A stretch of DNA of 64,000 nt from NCBI GenBank assembly GCA_015680685.1, contig MNCI01010136.1:62370-126369 (forward strand), given 5' to 3'. Position numbers and translations under genes: made by a program. How positions within the stretch are numbered: position 1 is the first letter of the stretch; the number at the start of each line of letters is the position of its first letter. Source of the stretch: Gnetum montanum. Its lineage: Eukaryota; Streptophyta; Gnetopsida; Gnetales; Gnetaceae. Under the pieces are notes generated by a model. It was not told where the DNA came from, did no database searches, and worked only from the letters and a program-made list of their open reading frames with translations. This document shows, one piece after another, positions 1-10,629 of this stretch.

Positions 1-1149
1 TCTCCTGGGAGAGAGACACCACACGCATACCATCCTCCAAATCCACCCACAACTCTTACATTGATAGCTCCACTACCACCAGCTCCAGCGATGCAAGGGG
101 AACTCCCCACTCAACCGCAGCAACACAATGCTACAAGAGCTGTAAACCTTCAACCCACTGCTGGTTCTGACAACTGTACAAAGAGAAGACCTTTCTTCAG
201 AACCAACAATCCAAACAAGCTCTCACAACCACAAGCAGTTGAGCCTCTAAACGTTCCTCCATCAAATAAGGCTTCAGAGCTCCCTTCAATCCAACAACAG
301 AGCTCAACACACACGATTATGTTAACACATACCATCACTGACTAGATCAAGGAGGGCCACCTTCCCAAGAAATTCTCTGACCCTGGAAATCCCTTGATTT
401 ATTTCCAAGTTTCTAGGAATGAACCTTGTAAAGCTCTTCTGGACTCAGGTTCCGAAGTCAACTTGATATCGCAAGAAATGTATAAAGCCTGGAACCTACC
501 TTTGCTAAAGATGAGCAATATTCACTTAGAGCTAGCTGACCAGTCCATCACTATTCCCTTGGGACTGGTGGAGGACATCGTTACCACTATGTGTGGTTGG
601 TCATACCCAGCTAGTTTCCTAGTGATACAAGTTAACAATGATATGGGGGACTTTCCAACAATAATGGGAAGGGCATGGCTAAGTACCATGAATGCTTGCT
701 TAAGAATCCATGATCTTTCCCTGGAAATATCTAAGGAAAACACTTGCGGAAAGATCAAGAAGAAGAAAGTTCCATGCATCACATATAGTGATACAGGGTG
801 TGATTGCATACAAGAATGTTCAACATTGCCTGCATGCAACTAGTGTCCACCAGAGGTTAACATACAAAGGTTCCTGTATGTAGCAACCACACCACAAGAA
901 AACACCCAGTGGTTGATAGCTAATCAAGAGAGCAACTCACCAATATGCATGGAACTAATTGGGGGACCAACTTGTGGCCACGTCGAAAGCATAGATACAC
1001 TGGAGCAAGAGCATCGCCAACTTCGAACCCTTAACCTGAAAACATCAATTGGGAGAAGTTGGACACTTCTAAAAAATTCAAACAAGCGCTTATTATTTCA
1101 GATCTCTCCCTTTCAATTCAGTCATGGGGGAGATGGCCACCTATGCTGA
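1..1149 (+). pseudogene. gag C-terminal region plus retroviral-type aspartic protease (A0)
   Basis: One reading frame runs from the window edge to the TGA at 1147-1149, broken only by TAG at 343-345 and 841-843. The first ~115 codons are proline/glutamine-rich gag tail (NPPTTLTLIAPLPPAPAMQG). The protease follows: active-site motif ALLDSGSEVNLIS near 433-470, flap-side ELADQSITIPLGLVEDI near 529-580, and the second conserved motif FPTIMGRAWL near 652-681. These fit the Athila/Tat-type protease order (D-S-G, then I-hydrophobic-G-R). The last residues, SHGGDGHLC, belong to the post-integrase end of pol and reach the protease through a large deletion. The protein would be processed Gag-PR and cannot self-replicate. 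It is homologous to A1 40498 and D 47255-47934. Confidence 0.8.
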
Positions 1150-2988
1150 TCATTTGAGGCCCTCAATTTCTTTTTAAGTTTTTGTTTTACAAATTTCTTT
1201 AACTTTTCTTGTTTTTCATTTTACAACATCATTTATACTCTTTCATTTCTTTGTGTGTTTGTTAATTTTTTTTAATTCGTCACCTAATAAGTGCTCCTCA
1301 TGGTGGTATGAACTATATTCCATTGATTGCTAATGTTTGGTTTTTACCTTTAAGTTATGGTGTTGACACTAAGATATGGTTCTTTTGATATAACAAGCAA
1401 TGAGTCCACTTCATCCATACATCCATAAATTTCTATGGGCTCTCTTGGCTTGGAACTGTACAATCCTCTTTCTCAATAATAAGAACTATCAACGAATTGG
1501 TGACTAAGCATTTCTCAAACTAAGGAAGGACTCAAGGACTGAAAAGGGTGTGATTTCAAGGGAACTTCATGCATTTGTGCTGGCCATTCTCTTCAGTGCT
1601 TAGATGTTTCCTTCTTGGGTTTTCCTTATCATTCTGACACTGCTCCATTATCGGGATGCTGAGCTAATAAACATGGTAAGTCTTTGCATGGTGTGGTTCT
1701 CACGCAAAAAAAACAATGGGAATCCAAAGCACACCCCTTAGACAAAATAATCATTTGGGCTACAAGCACTAGTTATAGAACTAAACAAACATGTTCCCTC
1801 TAACTAGTGCCCTTCTCGCTTCCTACCTTCTCCTCTTTCGTTTCATCGGAATGATGGTGACTCTTTGGTGGAGACATTCTTGTTACTTCAAGTGGATGGA
1901 TTGGCCAAATGTATTAATGCGAAGTCACTGGATGTGGATTGTTTGAGGCTGGATTTGGAATGAGATCTACTAAGTCACATTAACCATTAATACACAAGGG
2001 GTTGTACATCACCTTGTTCTTGAGACTCCATTCCATTCTTTTGTTTTCATCCTTCTTTTTCCATTTATCACCTCATTGTCAGTTGTATCAATAAACCATA
2101 TTTTGGTTGATGCATTGTTTTCTTGTTGGTAAACTCTTGTGGTTAAAAATTTAACTCTTGTTTTCAAATGACATTTCTAGAGCCTACAGACTCTTTGAAT
2201 GTGGGATTGTCAGGGCATTAAGGGCATGAGCCTGCTTTGGGGAGGACCCACTGGCATTCCTATTTGGTGCATCCGTTAATTTCTTTCCACTAAAATTTTT
2301 TTGCAATCAACATTTATTTTGTTCATCTCCATATTTGACATCCATTTTATCTGCATTGTCATATTTTCTTGTTCACCATCTTTCTTCTTCCTTATTTTTT
2401 TCCATTCTCTCGCTACCAGAGGTTCGCTCTCAGTCATGGAGGTCCTGGTCCAATTTTTTCAATTTTCTCCTAACCCCTACACCTTGGGTAGCCACTAGTA
2501 TTATATCTCCAGATCTGCATTAGCCATATCACAACTCAGCCAATGGACCTTACATTGAGGCAAGGTATTAACTGCATTGTGATTCATTTACCCTTGCTAA
2601 TATCAGATTGTGTTGTGTGTGCAGATGATAATCATACAACAACGAATTGGACTTGGAGGAAACACTCAAAATGGACTGGTGCTGAAATAGTTATGCAAGG
2701 AACAAGATTGATGGCGCACTTATGGATGGACAACAAAAAGCACAATCCTGGCATCAGTAGCAACATACTTCTTCTTTTCTCTTCTCTCTTCTCTCTCAGC
2801 TTCCAAATAAGGCTGGATGTCAAATGTGTATAGTGTTCACTCTTGTTGTCATGAACACTAATTTTTGTCATGTATTGTAATGATGATCCGTTCACATGTC
2901 ACCCCATCTACCATTAGTGTCATTCAAGTCAATAATCCCATACCTTCCCAATATTTTGTAAGAAACTCAAGGACAAGTTTTCATTCAT
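1150..2988 (+). other. Conserved 3' non-coding module of A0
   Basis: No open frame of note. The stretch contains short blocks that recur in the same order downstream of pol in other elements here: GGTGTGATTTCAAGGGAACT (near 1547-1566), TTGCATGGTGTGGTTCTCAC followed by an A run (near 1684-1710), AAAGCACACCCCTTAGA (near 1726-1742), CTAACTAGTGCCCTTCTCGC (near 1799-1818), and GGACCCACTGGCATTCCTAT (near 2244-2263). A G-rich, polypurine-like CATGGAGGTCC lies near 2435. The listed small ORFs at 2301-2895 overlap in both strands and look random. Conservation of order in copies of different families suggests RNA-level or cis function (packaging, termination or processing); that is inference. Confidence 0.6.
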
Positions 2989-2999
2989 GCATGGGGGTA
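2989..2999 (+). other. Polypurine tract (A0)
   Basis: ATGCATGGGGGTA directly precedes the LTR start TGATG. The same GGGGGTA-TGATG junction precedes the 3' LTRs of C, A1 and D, so this is the plus-strand primer site. Confidence 0.75.
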
Positions 3000-3597
3000 T
3001 GATGACCCGTGATATCGCATCAGTCCTGATATCGCATACGTGATATCACAGATCGTCACCAGTCCTATAAATAAGAGGCGGCTTTCCCTTGTTCACTCAT
3101 CTAGATCTAGACCCTTAGCTAAACTCTGGCAGTTTTACCATTCCAAAGATAGAATAATTTCCATGTGCCCGTAGTAGGAGTCTCAAAGTGAACGGATCTT
3201 TATCCGAGCAAATTATACCTGAGCACACATTTGTGTTCGGCAATAAAGACGAACTTTCTGATAAACCTTGCCGCATGTGGACTAAGCCAAATAGGATTTA
3301 ATTATTGTTAAATAATTAATTTCTTTCTTAGACACTTAATCTCTCTCAACCCTTAACTCTCCTAGTTAAGCACATTCAGTACGACCACTTCGAGCACCTG
3401 TGCTACACTTGGTAACCCAATAACGAATAGCATTTGGTAATCCTAGCAGCGTTGCACTGGTTCAGGGTGTGTGCGGCAAGTGGGAACAGATACTGATGCT
3501 AGGATGATTAGAACTTAGTTAGTGAAAGTTAGTTACTTAGTCTCTTCACCCTTTCCCCTATTAGCATAGGCATTAAAAAGATAAAAGACATAAAAAT
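3000..3597 (+). repeat. 3' LTR of A0, truncated
   Basis: Starts TGATG. It carries three GATATC-type palindromic units (3010-3054), a TATAAATA box at 3066-3073, the polyadenylation hexamer in GGCAATAAAGAC (near 3238-3250), and the shared LTR body (TTGGTAATCCTAGCAG, CAGGGTGTGTGCGGCAAGTG). It lacks the GACCGGATCG...CTCATCA end seen in other copies. The break at about 3597 abuts element B. Confidence 0.8.
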
Positions 3598-4150
3598 CAA
3601 GTAGTAGTGGATGATGTATGGTCAATGATAACTACTACTTCTACTCATTTGGTATAGTAGTCAACAATGATGATTATATATGCCTTTCTATTTAACATAG
3701 GTGTGATGGAACCCATGAAGTCAATGCCCCATATGTCAAAGGGTTCCAATGGTTGAATCCACTATTGAGGACATTCCATTCATGCGATCATCCCACCATC
3801 TCATTGACAGTGTTCACAAGATCAACAAACTAGTGGGCATCCTTGAAGATTATGGGCCAATAATATCTTGCCATTAGGATTTTTATGGTTGTGCATCTCC
3901 CAACATACTATCCCCCACAAGGACCCTCATGAGCATCCTAGAGAATGTGCAATTGATCTGCATCAAGTACATACTAACGAACACACCTTGTAAAGGTGTC
4001 TGTTGATTTCCATGAAGTGCTTAGCCTGATGAAGAAATTGTTGTTTCTTCCTATGATCTAGATCTTGTAGAATCTCCTAAGTGAGAAGATAAGTGAGGAT
4101 GTGATCATACCATTTTGGTTCTATGGGCATTTATTATTTCATTGCACTAG
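3598..4150 (-). pseudogene. Integrase N-terminal part and start of catalytic core (B)
   Basis: The minus strand gives recognisable pieces of a gypsy integrase: DPLEPFDIWGIDFMG-type sequence (plus positions about 3690-3760) followed by an IIIIVDYYTKW-like segment near 3640-3690. The reading continues as IIDHTSSTTT up to about 3600, matching element E at 26700-26800. The catalytic core is cut off there, so DDE residues beyond the first are absent. Stops interrupt every frame. Confidence 0.6.
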
Positions 4151-4930
4151 CAAAGAGGAGTTCATTAAGAAATTAGTTAGAGAGTAGGCTCTCCTCCTCT
4201 TTGCTATCCCATTGTAACCAAGACAAGTGATCAGCAACCACATTCTCAATCCCCTTTTGATATACAATTATAAGATCGAATTCTTGCAAGATCACCAACC
4301 ACCATATGACACAGGGCTCACCATTGACTTATTCATGAGGAAGCAGATGGCACTATGATCAGTGTGCACAAAGACTTTATATCTAAGCACATAGTGCCTG
4401 AACTTTTCTAGAGCATACATCACTTCCATTAATTCTTTCTCTATTGTGGTCTAATTTAAGTATGCACCCACAATGCTTTTACTTGCACAGTGGATGTAAT
4501 ATGGACATTTCTTATCATCTAATTACATAGGCATGACTCCCAAGGTGTGTTAGATGCATCTGTCATAATATGGAATGGTCTAGACTAGTCAGGTGCTTGT
4601 AGAATTAAAGTCTCTATGAGATTTTTCTTGAGGATTTGGAATGCATTTTTGCATTCTTTGGTCTAGATTAAGGGAGTATCTTTCTTTGTTAGCTCAACCA
4701 AAAATTTCAAGATCTTAGAGAAATTCTCTATAAATCATCAGTAATAGCCAATGTGTCCAAGGAATGATCAAACATCTTTAATAATTTCTAGTTGGTGGGT
4801 AATTCCTTGGATGACCCTTATCTTTTTGGAGTCTACCTTGATCCCTTCCTATGAAATTCTATGCCCTAATACAATGCCTTCTTGGGCCATGAGATAAATC
4901 TTTTGCCAATTGAGCTACAGATTTGTTTTC
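4150..4930 (-). pseudogene. RNase H domain remnant (B)
   Basis: On the minus strand a PFHIMTDASN motif is readable around plus 4545-4590; this is the first catalytic Asp region of the gypsy RNase H domain. Downstream on the minus strand, fragments such as KHIVHTDH near 4360 and LVADHLSW-like sequence near 4200 fit the family. The frame is broken repeatedly. It corresponds to element E 25560-26200. Confidence 0.5.
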
Positions 4931-5420
4931 ATACATCTTTTCAGTACTTGCTCAAGGCTGTCCAAGGCTTTCTTGAATGTAGTGCCATAAGTGAAGAATT
5001 CATCCATAAAGACTTCCACTCTGCTACCTATTTTCTACTAAAAGATACTTAAGACTAGATGTTGAAAAGTGGTAGGAGCATTACACAGACCAAAAGCCAT
5101 CTTGTGATATGCAAAGGTTCCCCAGGGACTCATGAATGTTGTTTTGGCCTGGTCTTCTAGTGCAATCTAGATTTGGTTATAGCCACTATAACCATTGAGA
5201 AAAATGTAATAGCAATGCCTAGACATGGTGTCCAACACCTAGTCAATGAATGGAAATGGAAAATTATCTTTGAATGTTTCCATGTTTAACAGTTTGAAGT
5301 CGATACAAGGCTACCATTTGCCATCTCTCTTTGGCACTATCATGAGTGGGCTGATCCATTCACTATTTGCAATGGGGTAGATGAACCCTACCTTAAGAAG
5401 TTTCTTAATCTCCTATTTGA
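4930..5420 (-). pseudogene. Reverse transcriptase domain remnant (B)
   Basis: Minus-strand reading gives VGFIYPIANSEWISPLM (near 5340-5390), a WQPCIDFKLLNM-like fingers motif (near 5280-5320) and the palm motif read as VFMDEF (near 5000-5030), where the catalytic pair is D-E rather than D-D. The layout is that of Athila/Tat-like RT. Stops and indels are scattered through it. The substitution at the catalytic position also occurs in E (25410) but not in D (48870). Confidence 0.65.
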
Positions 5421-6450
5421 CAATTTGCTTCAATTTTGGATTCAACCACAGTTGTGGCTGCCTCCTTGGCTTCATGGATGGGTTAGTATAAATGCAATGT
5501 TGGCATATCCATGGATCAATTCTAATGAGTTTAGGATATGACCAAGTAAAGGTTGCTGGCCATCTATTAATCACTTTCAAAAGTTTTTCTTTGTATTCCA
5601 GAGCAGGTTTGGCATTAAGTATAACTAGCTTGCCATTTTTTAAGAATGAATATTCTAGGCTAGTAGGTAGAGTTTTCAACTCTATGGGCTCTTATTTGAA
5701 ATTCTTAGGAATCTTTGACTCTTTCCAATTGGTATCATCATTTTCATTATTAGAGAGTTGATGATGAACTTTCTCTAGTTCATCCATGCCTATGACATAA
5801 GTGCATGTGAGGCTCTCAGTAGGTTCCATGCACATTGTGCTACTATTAGAATCAACAGTCAACCACAAGGTGCCCCCTTGTTTTGTGACTATTGCGTACA
5901 AGTACCTTTGAATATATACTTCATGTGCACATTGCCAACATGAAGAAATAGATGCTTATTTTAATGACCAAATTTTCTGCATCTAATTGCACTCGGTATC
6001 GCGGTACATGATGCATGGGACTTGTCTCTTCTTGATCTTTTCAAATGCTCTTTCCTTAGATATCTCCAAAGAAATATCTCTAATTCTCATTTTTGCATTA
6101 ATAATTCTTAGCCATGACCTTCCCGTAATGATTGGAAAGTCCCCATTGCAATTCTCAACCTTGATTACTAAGAAATCAGTAGGATAGGACCATTCACAAA
6201 TAGTGGTCGCAATGTCTTCGACCAATCCCAGTGATAGAATGGTCTACCAATTCCAATATGATATTACTCTTCTTGAGAGATGGTAGGTTCTAGGAAATAT
6301 ACATATCATGAGAAATCAAGTTCTCACCAGAACCTAAATCAAGAAGAGCTTTACATGGTTCATTCTCAGCAATCTACAAATAGATAAGAGGACTTCTAGG
6401 ATCAACTAATTTCCTGGGAAGGTTTCTAGCCCAGAACTAATCAAATACAG
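5421..6450 (-). pseudogene. Protease and protease-RT linker (B)
   Basis: The minus strand encodes the protease with active site read as LLDLGSGENLIS near 6310-6345 (DSG changed to DLG), then LVEDIATTICEWSYPTDFLV at about 6160-6220 and the FPIITGRSWL motif near 6110-6140. The open stretch 5983-6225 is the C-terminal half. The linker to RT (5413-5679) reads EYSFLKNGKLVILNAKPA, homologous to D near 48210-48260. With the active-site change and stops the protease is dead. Confidence 0.7.
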
Positions 6451-8450
6451 CATGGGTGAGCATGATAGTATGGATTTTGGGTGGCATTTGATTTGAATGG
6501 TTCCCAATGGAATGGTTTGCAAAGGATGAGGTAGGAGTAGGGTGACCAATCACCTAAGTCTGTGAGGGCCTATTAGGGCTATTGGATCAAAAAAATGATC
6601 TTTTATGAGCATGAGGTTTCAAATAATTTAGTTGATAAATTGATAAATTGTTTGTAGATTCATGGCCCTAGTAGCATTATGTTTCTGTGATTATGCTATA
6701 AGTTCACCCTGCATAGATGGAGTAGGTAGTAGTTGCATTGAGGGTGGAGAAACAGGTGCAGGAAGAGGAGAAGGATAAGGATAGAATGTGGTATCCCTCC
6801 TAGAATACGGAGAATGAGTTCTGTAGTATTCAGGAGGGTAATAGTAATGTTGGAAAAGGGAAACATGATTGAAAGAGTCATGAGGAGATAAGGGTTGCTG
6901 AACATAATACCCATATGAATCTAGTTATCTGTAAGGATACTACTACCTTGGTGGTGACATCCCCCACAATTTTGATTAGTGTCACTATTGATACTGCTAG
7001 TACAATTGTGGTGGAGTTCCACTTGAATAATATTGTTGTTGCTGATAGAACTTCCTGGGATTGCCTTGAGGATAAGGCAATCTTCTAGGTATTTGTCTTT
7101 TTACTAATTGTGGATTCAAAGCATACACCCTAGACTCTTGTAAGTGTGACATGATAGGGCAACATCCCTTAAGATGTTCATATTGGCAGATGCCACACCC
7201 ACCATCATCATCTGACTTAGTTTGCACAACTTCATATACTATAGTAATCTTTCCCTTATCCCTTTGCTTAGGATGTTTAGCTTTCTTTTACCTCTTACAA
7301 TCATGATCACTACTTTGTTCTTTGGAATCTTTAGCAATTTTCAAGATAGCTTGAAATCTACTATCCATAGAGTCTCTTAACTAATCTACCTCAGCCAAAA
7401 TTTTAGAGGTAAATTTTTGAATTGGCAAGGTTTTCCCATTCACCACATCATCAAGCAATGATTCCTCCTCACTATCACAAAATCAAATATCCCTCTTGTG
7501 AATGGAAGGATCTTGATTATATTCTTCTACACTTTCGCATTTCCTCAACTCTCCTTCTTCTCTGGCTACCTACTCAATTAGCCTTTGGACTGGATGAGCT
7601 CTTAACTTGAATAGTCACCCTTGAGCATACACTGCAAGAGTTCTCCTTATTTCTGATTAGATCCCATCTATCATATGGTGAAGTTACTCCTATTGAGAAT
7701 AACCATGGCTAGTGTATTAGTGTAATAAGGAATAATATTTGCCCATGGTAGCATCTAAGGATTCATGTGCTCCTTGCTTCCATCCTTGGATTTTCCTCCT
7801 AAAGTTGGACACTTGGGAGCACATATGATATTTTTCATTGAATAGTTCAAGCATTGTACTCTTCCTAAGGATTGATTTTGGCTCCAAAAATTGATACCAA
7901 CTTTCTACTTCTTTAATGAGTGTTCTAGGAAACAACTTAAACTTTTGTTAGTCATTTTCTTTTGCAAGGCATAAGCATCATGAAAAGCCTGAAGATGTTT
8001 TTGTGGATTGTAGTTATATCCCCCTTCTAACTTGGGGATATTATTCATGTCTACCCTCTTGATCTAGCTATCCTTTATGTGCCTTGTAGGAATTCTCACT
8101 GCCTCTACAATGTTTAGCATTCTTTGGGTAGTGAGCAAAGGCTTATCGTAGCCATGATCTTGGTTCCTACAATGCCCTTAATTGTCCCTTCATTCATGCC
8201 TACGGGCCTCTCTTGAATCTCCACACCCTGAATCTTGACTTGCCCATTGTCCCTACAACCATCTCAATCCTGTTGGTCACCTCCATCATGATTATGTCCC
8301 TTGCAGTTGCATTTAGAGCTAAAAGAGGAAGAATATGATGACCAAGGTGAAGAGGAAGGAGGACTAGCATCATCATGATTCTTGCCACCTCCTCTTCAAT
8401 GGTCTCAACCATTATCATGATCATGTTTCTTGCCTGCATCCCTACCATGA
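6451..8450 (-). pseudogene. gag, middle and C-terminal part (B)
   Basis: Minus-strand pieces in order: capsid-like core read as SWYQFLEPKSILRKSTMLEL and KIQGWKQGAHESLDATMG at 7717-7935, a coiled linker near 7250-7600, a zinc-knuckle-like CGICQYEHLKGCCPIMSHL at about 7140-7200, then a proline/tyrosine-rich tail (6696-7100). The knuckle is C-x2-C-x3-H-x3-C rather than the usual CCHC spacing, a variant shared by every element in this window. A basic, His/Ser-rich segment lies near 8200-8448. The N-terminal part is beyond the C insertion at 17059-17540. Confidence 0.7.
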
Positions 8451-8455
8451 CTCTC
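8451..8455. repeat. Target-site duplication CTCTC (left) of element C
   Basis: CTCTC immediately precedes the C 5' LTR and is repeated at 17054-17058 directly after the C 3' LTR. Element B gag sequence continues on each side, which confirms insertion of C into B. Confidence 0.85.
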
Positions 8456-9287
8456 TAATGGGACGCGATATCACATGGGCAGCGATATCGCATACGCAAT
8501 ATAGCATCTTCCCCTGCGATATCGTGTACACGATATCACAGTTCGTTGCCATGTCTATAAATAAGAGGTAGCTCTCCCTTGTTTCTCAATTTGAGATTTA
8601 GATTATAGCTAGACTCTGGTAGTTTACTCCCTCACAAGTTAGAATTATTTTCCAGTGTATGCCCATAGTGTGGTGAATGTAAGTGTGCGGCATCCTTTAT
8701 TCGAGTGTGACGTACTTGGACACGTACATGATCGACAATAAAGATCGAGATTACTTCATCATTGTAGCATTCTCTTTGTAATTTATTTATTTAATTGTTA
8801 TTTACTGCTTTCCTAGTTAATACTCTCTCTCACCCTTAAACTCAAGTTAGACGCGGAATGAGTATGACTTGATTACGAGCATTTAAGTGTGACTACTTGG
8901 TACCCCAGTGCTGTACCTACGATCTGCACTTGGTAATCCAAATGGTAGTCGTGCATGAAGTCCAAGATGTGTACGGATAGTCAAGGAATGGATGCTCATC
9001 GCACTTAGGCTAGATTAGATTTCTTATCCTTTCTCTCCTAGCTTAGTTAATATTACTTTCCATTGCCTTCAGGAGTAGCATTAGCTTAGGAACACATCAT
9101 ACACCTCACTCTGGACTAAACCATACATGACAAATATAATACTAGTCCAGGTCGGAAGATAGCAAACTACGACCTAAGGCTAAATGTCTAGGTGTCACAA
9201 CTAGTCAGTCTATGGAGTTTGACCGGATCACGCGTGAAGACGCTCGTATTCGTATGGTTGAGTGTAGGGGTATCTTGCCACTCATCA
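8456..9287 (+). repeat. 5' LTR of element C
   Basis: Begins TAATG (mutated TGATG) and ends CTCATCA. It has five GATATC-type units at about 8463-8541, TATAAATA at 8556-8563, AATAAA near 8733, and ends with GACCGGATCACGCGTGAAGA...GTAGGGGTATCTTGCCACTCATCA in segments. The 3' LTR has six palindromic units at the same place, so unit number has changed since insertion. Confidence 0.9.
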
Positions 9288-9288
9288 T

Positions 9289-9306
9289 TGGCACCATTGT
9301 CGGGGA
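9289..9306 (+). other. Primer binding site, tRNA-Asp type (C)
   Basis: TGGCACCATTGTCGGGGA lies one base after the LTR. It matches the complement of the plant tRNA-Asp(GTC) 3' end (TGGCGCCGTTGCCGGGGA) except for C-to-T/G-to-A changes. Confidence 0.8.
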
Positions 9307-9431
9307 TAGTGCTAGATATCTAGATTAGTTATATCATACAAGGTTGTTGTATAGAACTTAACAATATATCTCTTAGGAAGAAGAAATAATTATAAAAATT
9401 CACATACAAATTCACACACAACTTCACAACA

Positions 9432-10629
9432 ATGCGTCTCCTACAAGATTACAATAATGCCACACTTAGTGAGGAAGTTCATTGGAGAACCAACAAACTA
9501 TATAACAATGAAGATTGAAGTATGCAACCCAAAGTGGGGGTTTCTTATAAACATGAACAAAAACAACATCATCACAACGCACGAAAGTATAACTTACCCG
9601 ATGATGATGAACCCCCACTGGCCACTACAAACTTAACGCAAATACAAGAGGTCGTTCGAATCTCACGTAGGCATCATAAAGAGAGCCGTCTACCCAAGCT
9701 CGATTTAAACAACTTCCCTACTTTTTCAAGAGGCTATGACTTAGATCTGCATCAACATTTACAAGCCTTCTACGATGCCTGCACATGGAACAACATTGAC
9801 AATGGATGGAAAAAACTTAATCTCCTCCCTATGACACTCGTTGACCAAGCAAAAGTATGGTATAGATCGTTAAAACCAAATTCAATACGACGTTGGCCAA
9901 CAATGGTATAAGTCTTTAACAAAAAATATCAAACCTACGCAGGAGTGTTAGCCTTGAGGAAACAAATCCAAGGATGAAAACAAGCACAACATGAACCCTT
10001 GGACATGGCCTTAGAAAGATATTATGCATTGTTACTATCCAAGCCATGGGTTTTCTGAGGAAAGGCTAATGTACCATATCATTGATGGGCTACGTAATGA
10101 AACAAGAGAAACCCTAGGGATGTATGCCCAAGGTCAACTATACGAACTACGAACCCATCAAATCCAAGAGCTTATTAAGCAGGAAGCAAAAGAAGAAGGA
10201 GATATGGCTAGATGGGAGAGTGTTGAAAAACATCAATGGGACCAAAAGCTCAACTTAACAAAGGTCCATGATCATACAAAGGAGAAATCAACCAATCACA
10301 AGGAGAAAGAACCATATTTTTTGATACAACAAACATTAGAAGAAGTCGAGGCAAAGATCACTAAGATTTTGGAATGGACGTATCAAAAGTGTGGAGAATT
10401 TATCAACATTATTAGAGATAGAGTTTTGACAACCCAAGAAGCAGGACAAAATAATAGACAGTCGGAAAGAAGGGATAAGGAAAATAAGAGCTCAACTGCC
10501 AATCATACGTATGAATGCAACATATGCCTATATGATCACCCCAAGGGTCAATGCCCAATATTGTTACATTTACAGGAGCATTGGGGAAACACATTACATC
10601 CAAATTTCGTACAGAGATACTATGTTTGA
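9432..10629 (+). pseudogene. gag (C)
   Basis: The start ATG at 9432 is supported by the homologous start at 55520 in element I (both continue into a conserved HWRTNK motif). The capsid-like region begins PKLDLNNFPTFSRGYDLDLH (about 9696-9755) and runs through WYRSLKPNSIRRWPTM (near 9858-9906). A small deletion near 10020 shifts the frame. The zinc-knuckle-like CNICLYDHPKGQCPILLH ends the conserved part (about 10517-10570). The N-terminus is shorter than in A1, D, B and E and lacks their HLDEYIPxFTFILHQDE leader. Frame changes and stops make it non-functional. Confidence 0.75.

Larger units (their letters stand above)
1..3597 (+). mobile_element. Element A0: 3' part of a Ty3/gypsy-type LTR retrotransposon (no RT/integrase)
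   Basis: The window opens inside the proline-rich end of gag. It continues through an aspartic protease (to 1149), a long 3' non-coding module (1150-2988), a polypurine tract and the first ~600 bp of the 3' LTR (3000-3597). RT, RNase H and integrase are absent: protease-distal sequence joins directly to the sequence that follows integrase in element D. The 3' LTR stops at about 3597, where minus-strand integrase sequence of element B begins, so its end was lost by deletion or recombination. The close relative A1 (36086-42598) has the same layout and the same pol deletion. Confidence 0.85.
3598..8450 (-). mobile_element. Element B, pol-to-gag part (minus strand), truncated at its 3' end
   Basis: Read on the minus strand this is gag, protease, RT, RNase H and the start of integrase, ending inside the integrase core at 3598. 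The left boundary abuts the broken A0 LTR. The right boundary is the CTCTC duplication made when element C inserted; B resumes at 17059 with its gag N-terminus and 5' LTR. B's 3' LTR and 3' non-coding module are missing. The numerous stops and frameshifts mark an old copy, clearly older than C. Confidence 0.85.

Noticed and set aside
2301-2895. Overlapping small ORFs in the A0 3' region
   Set aside because: They overlap on both strands, are not kept in A1 or D, and fall in the conserved non-coding module.
8463-8541. GATATC palindrome arrays as CRISPR or satellite arrays
   Set aside because: Units are short, irregular, without unique spacers, and confined to LTR U3 and the aORF upstream region of a plant genome.
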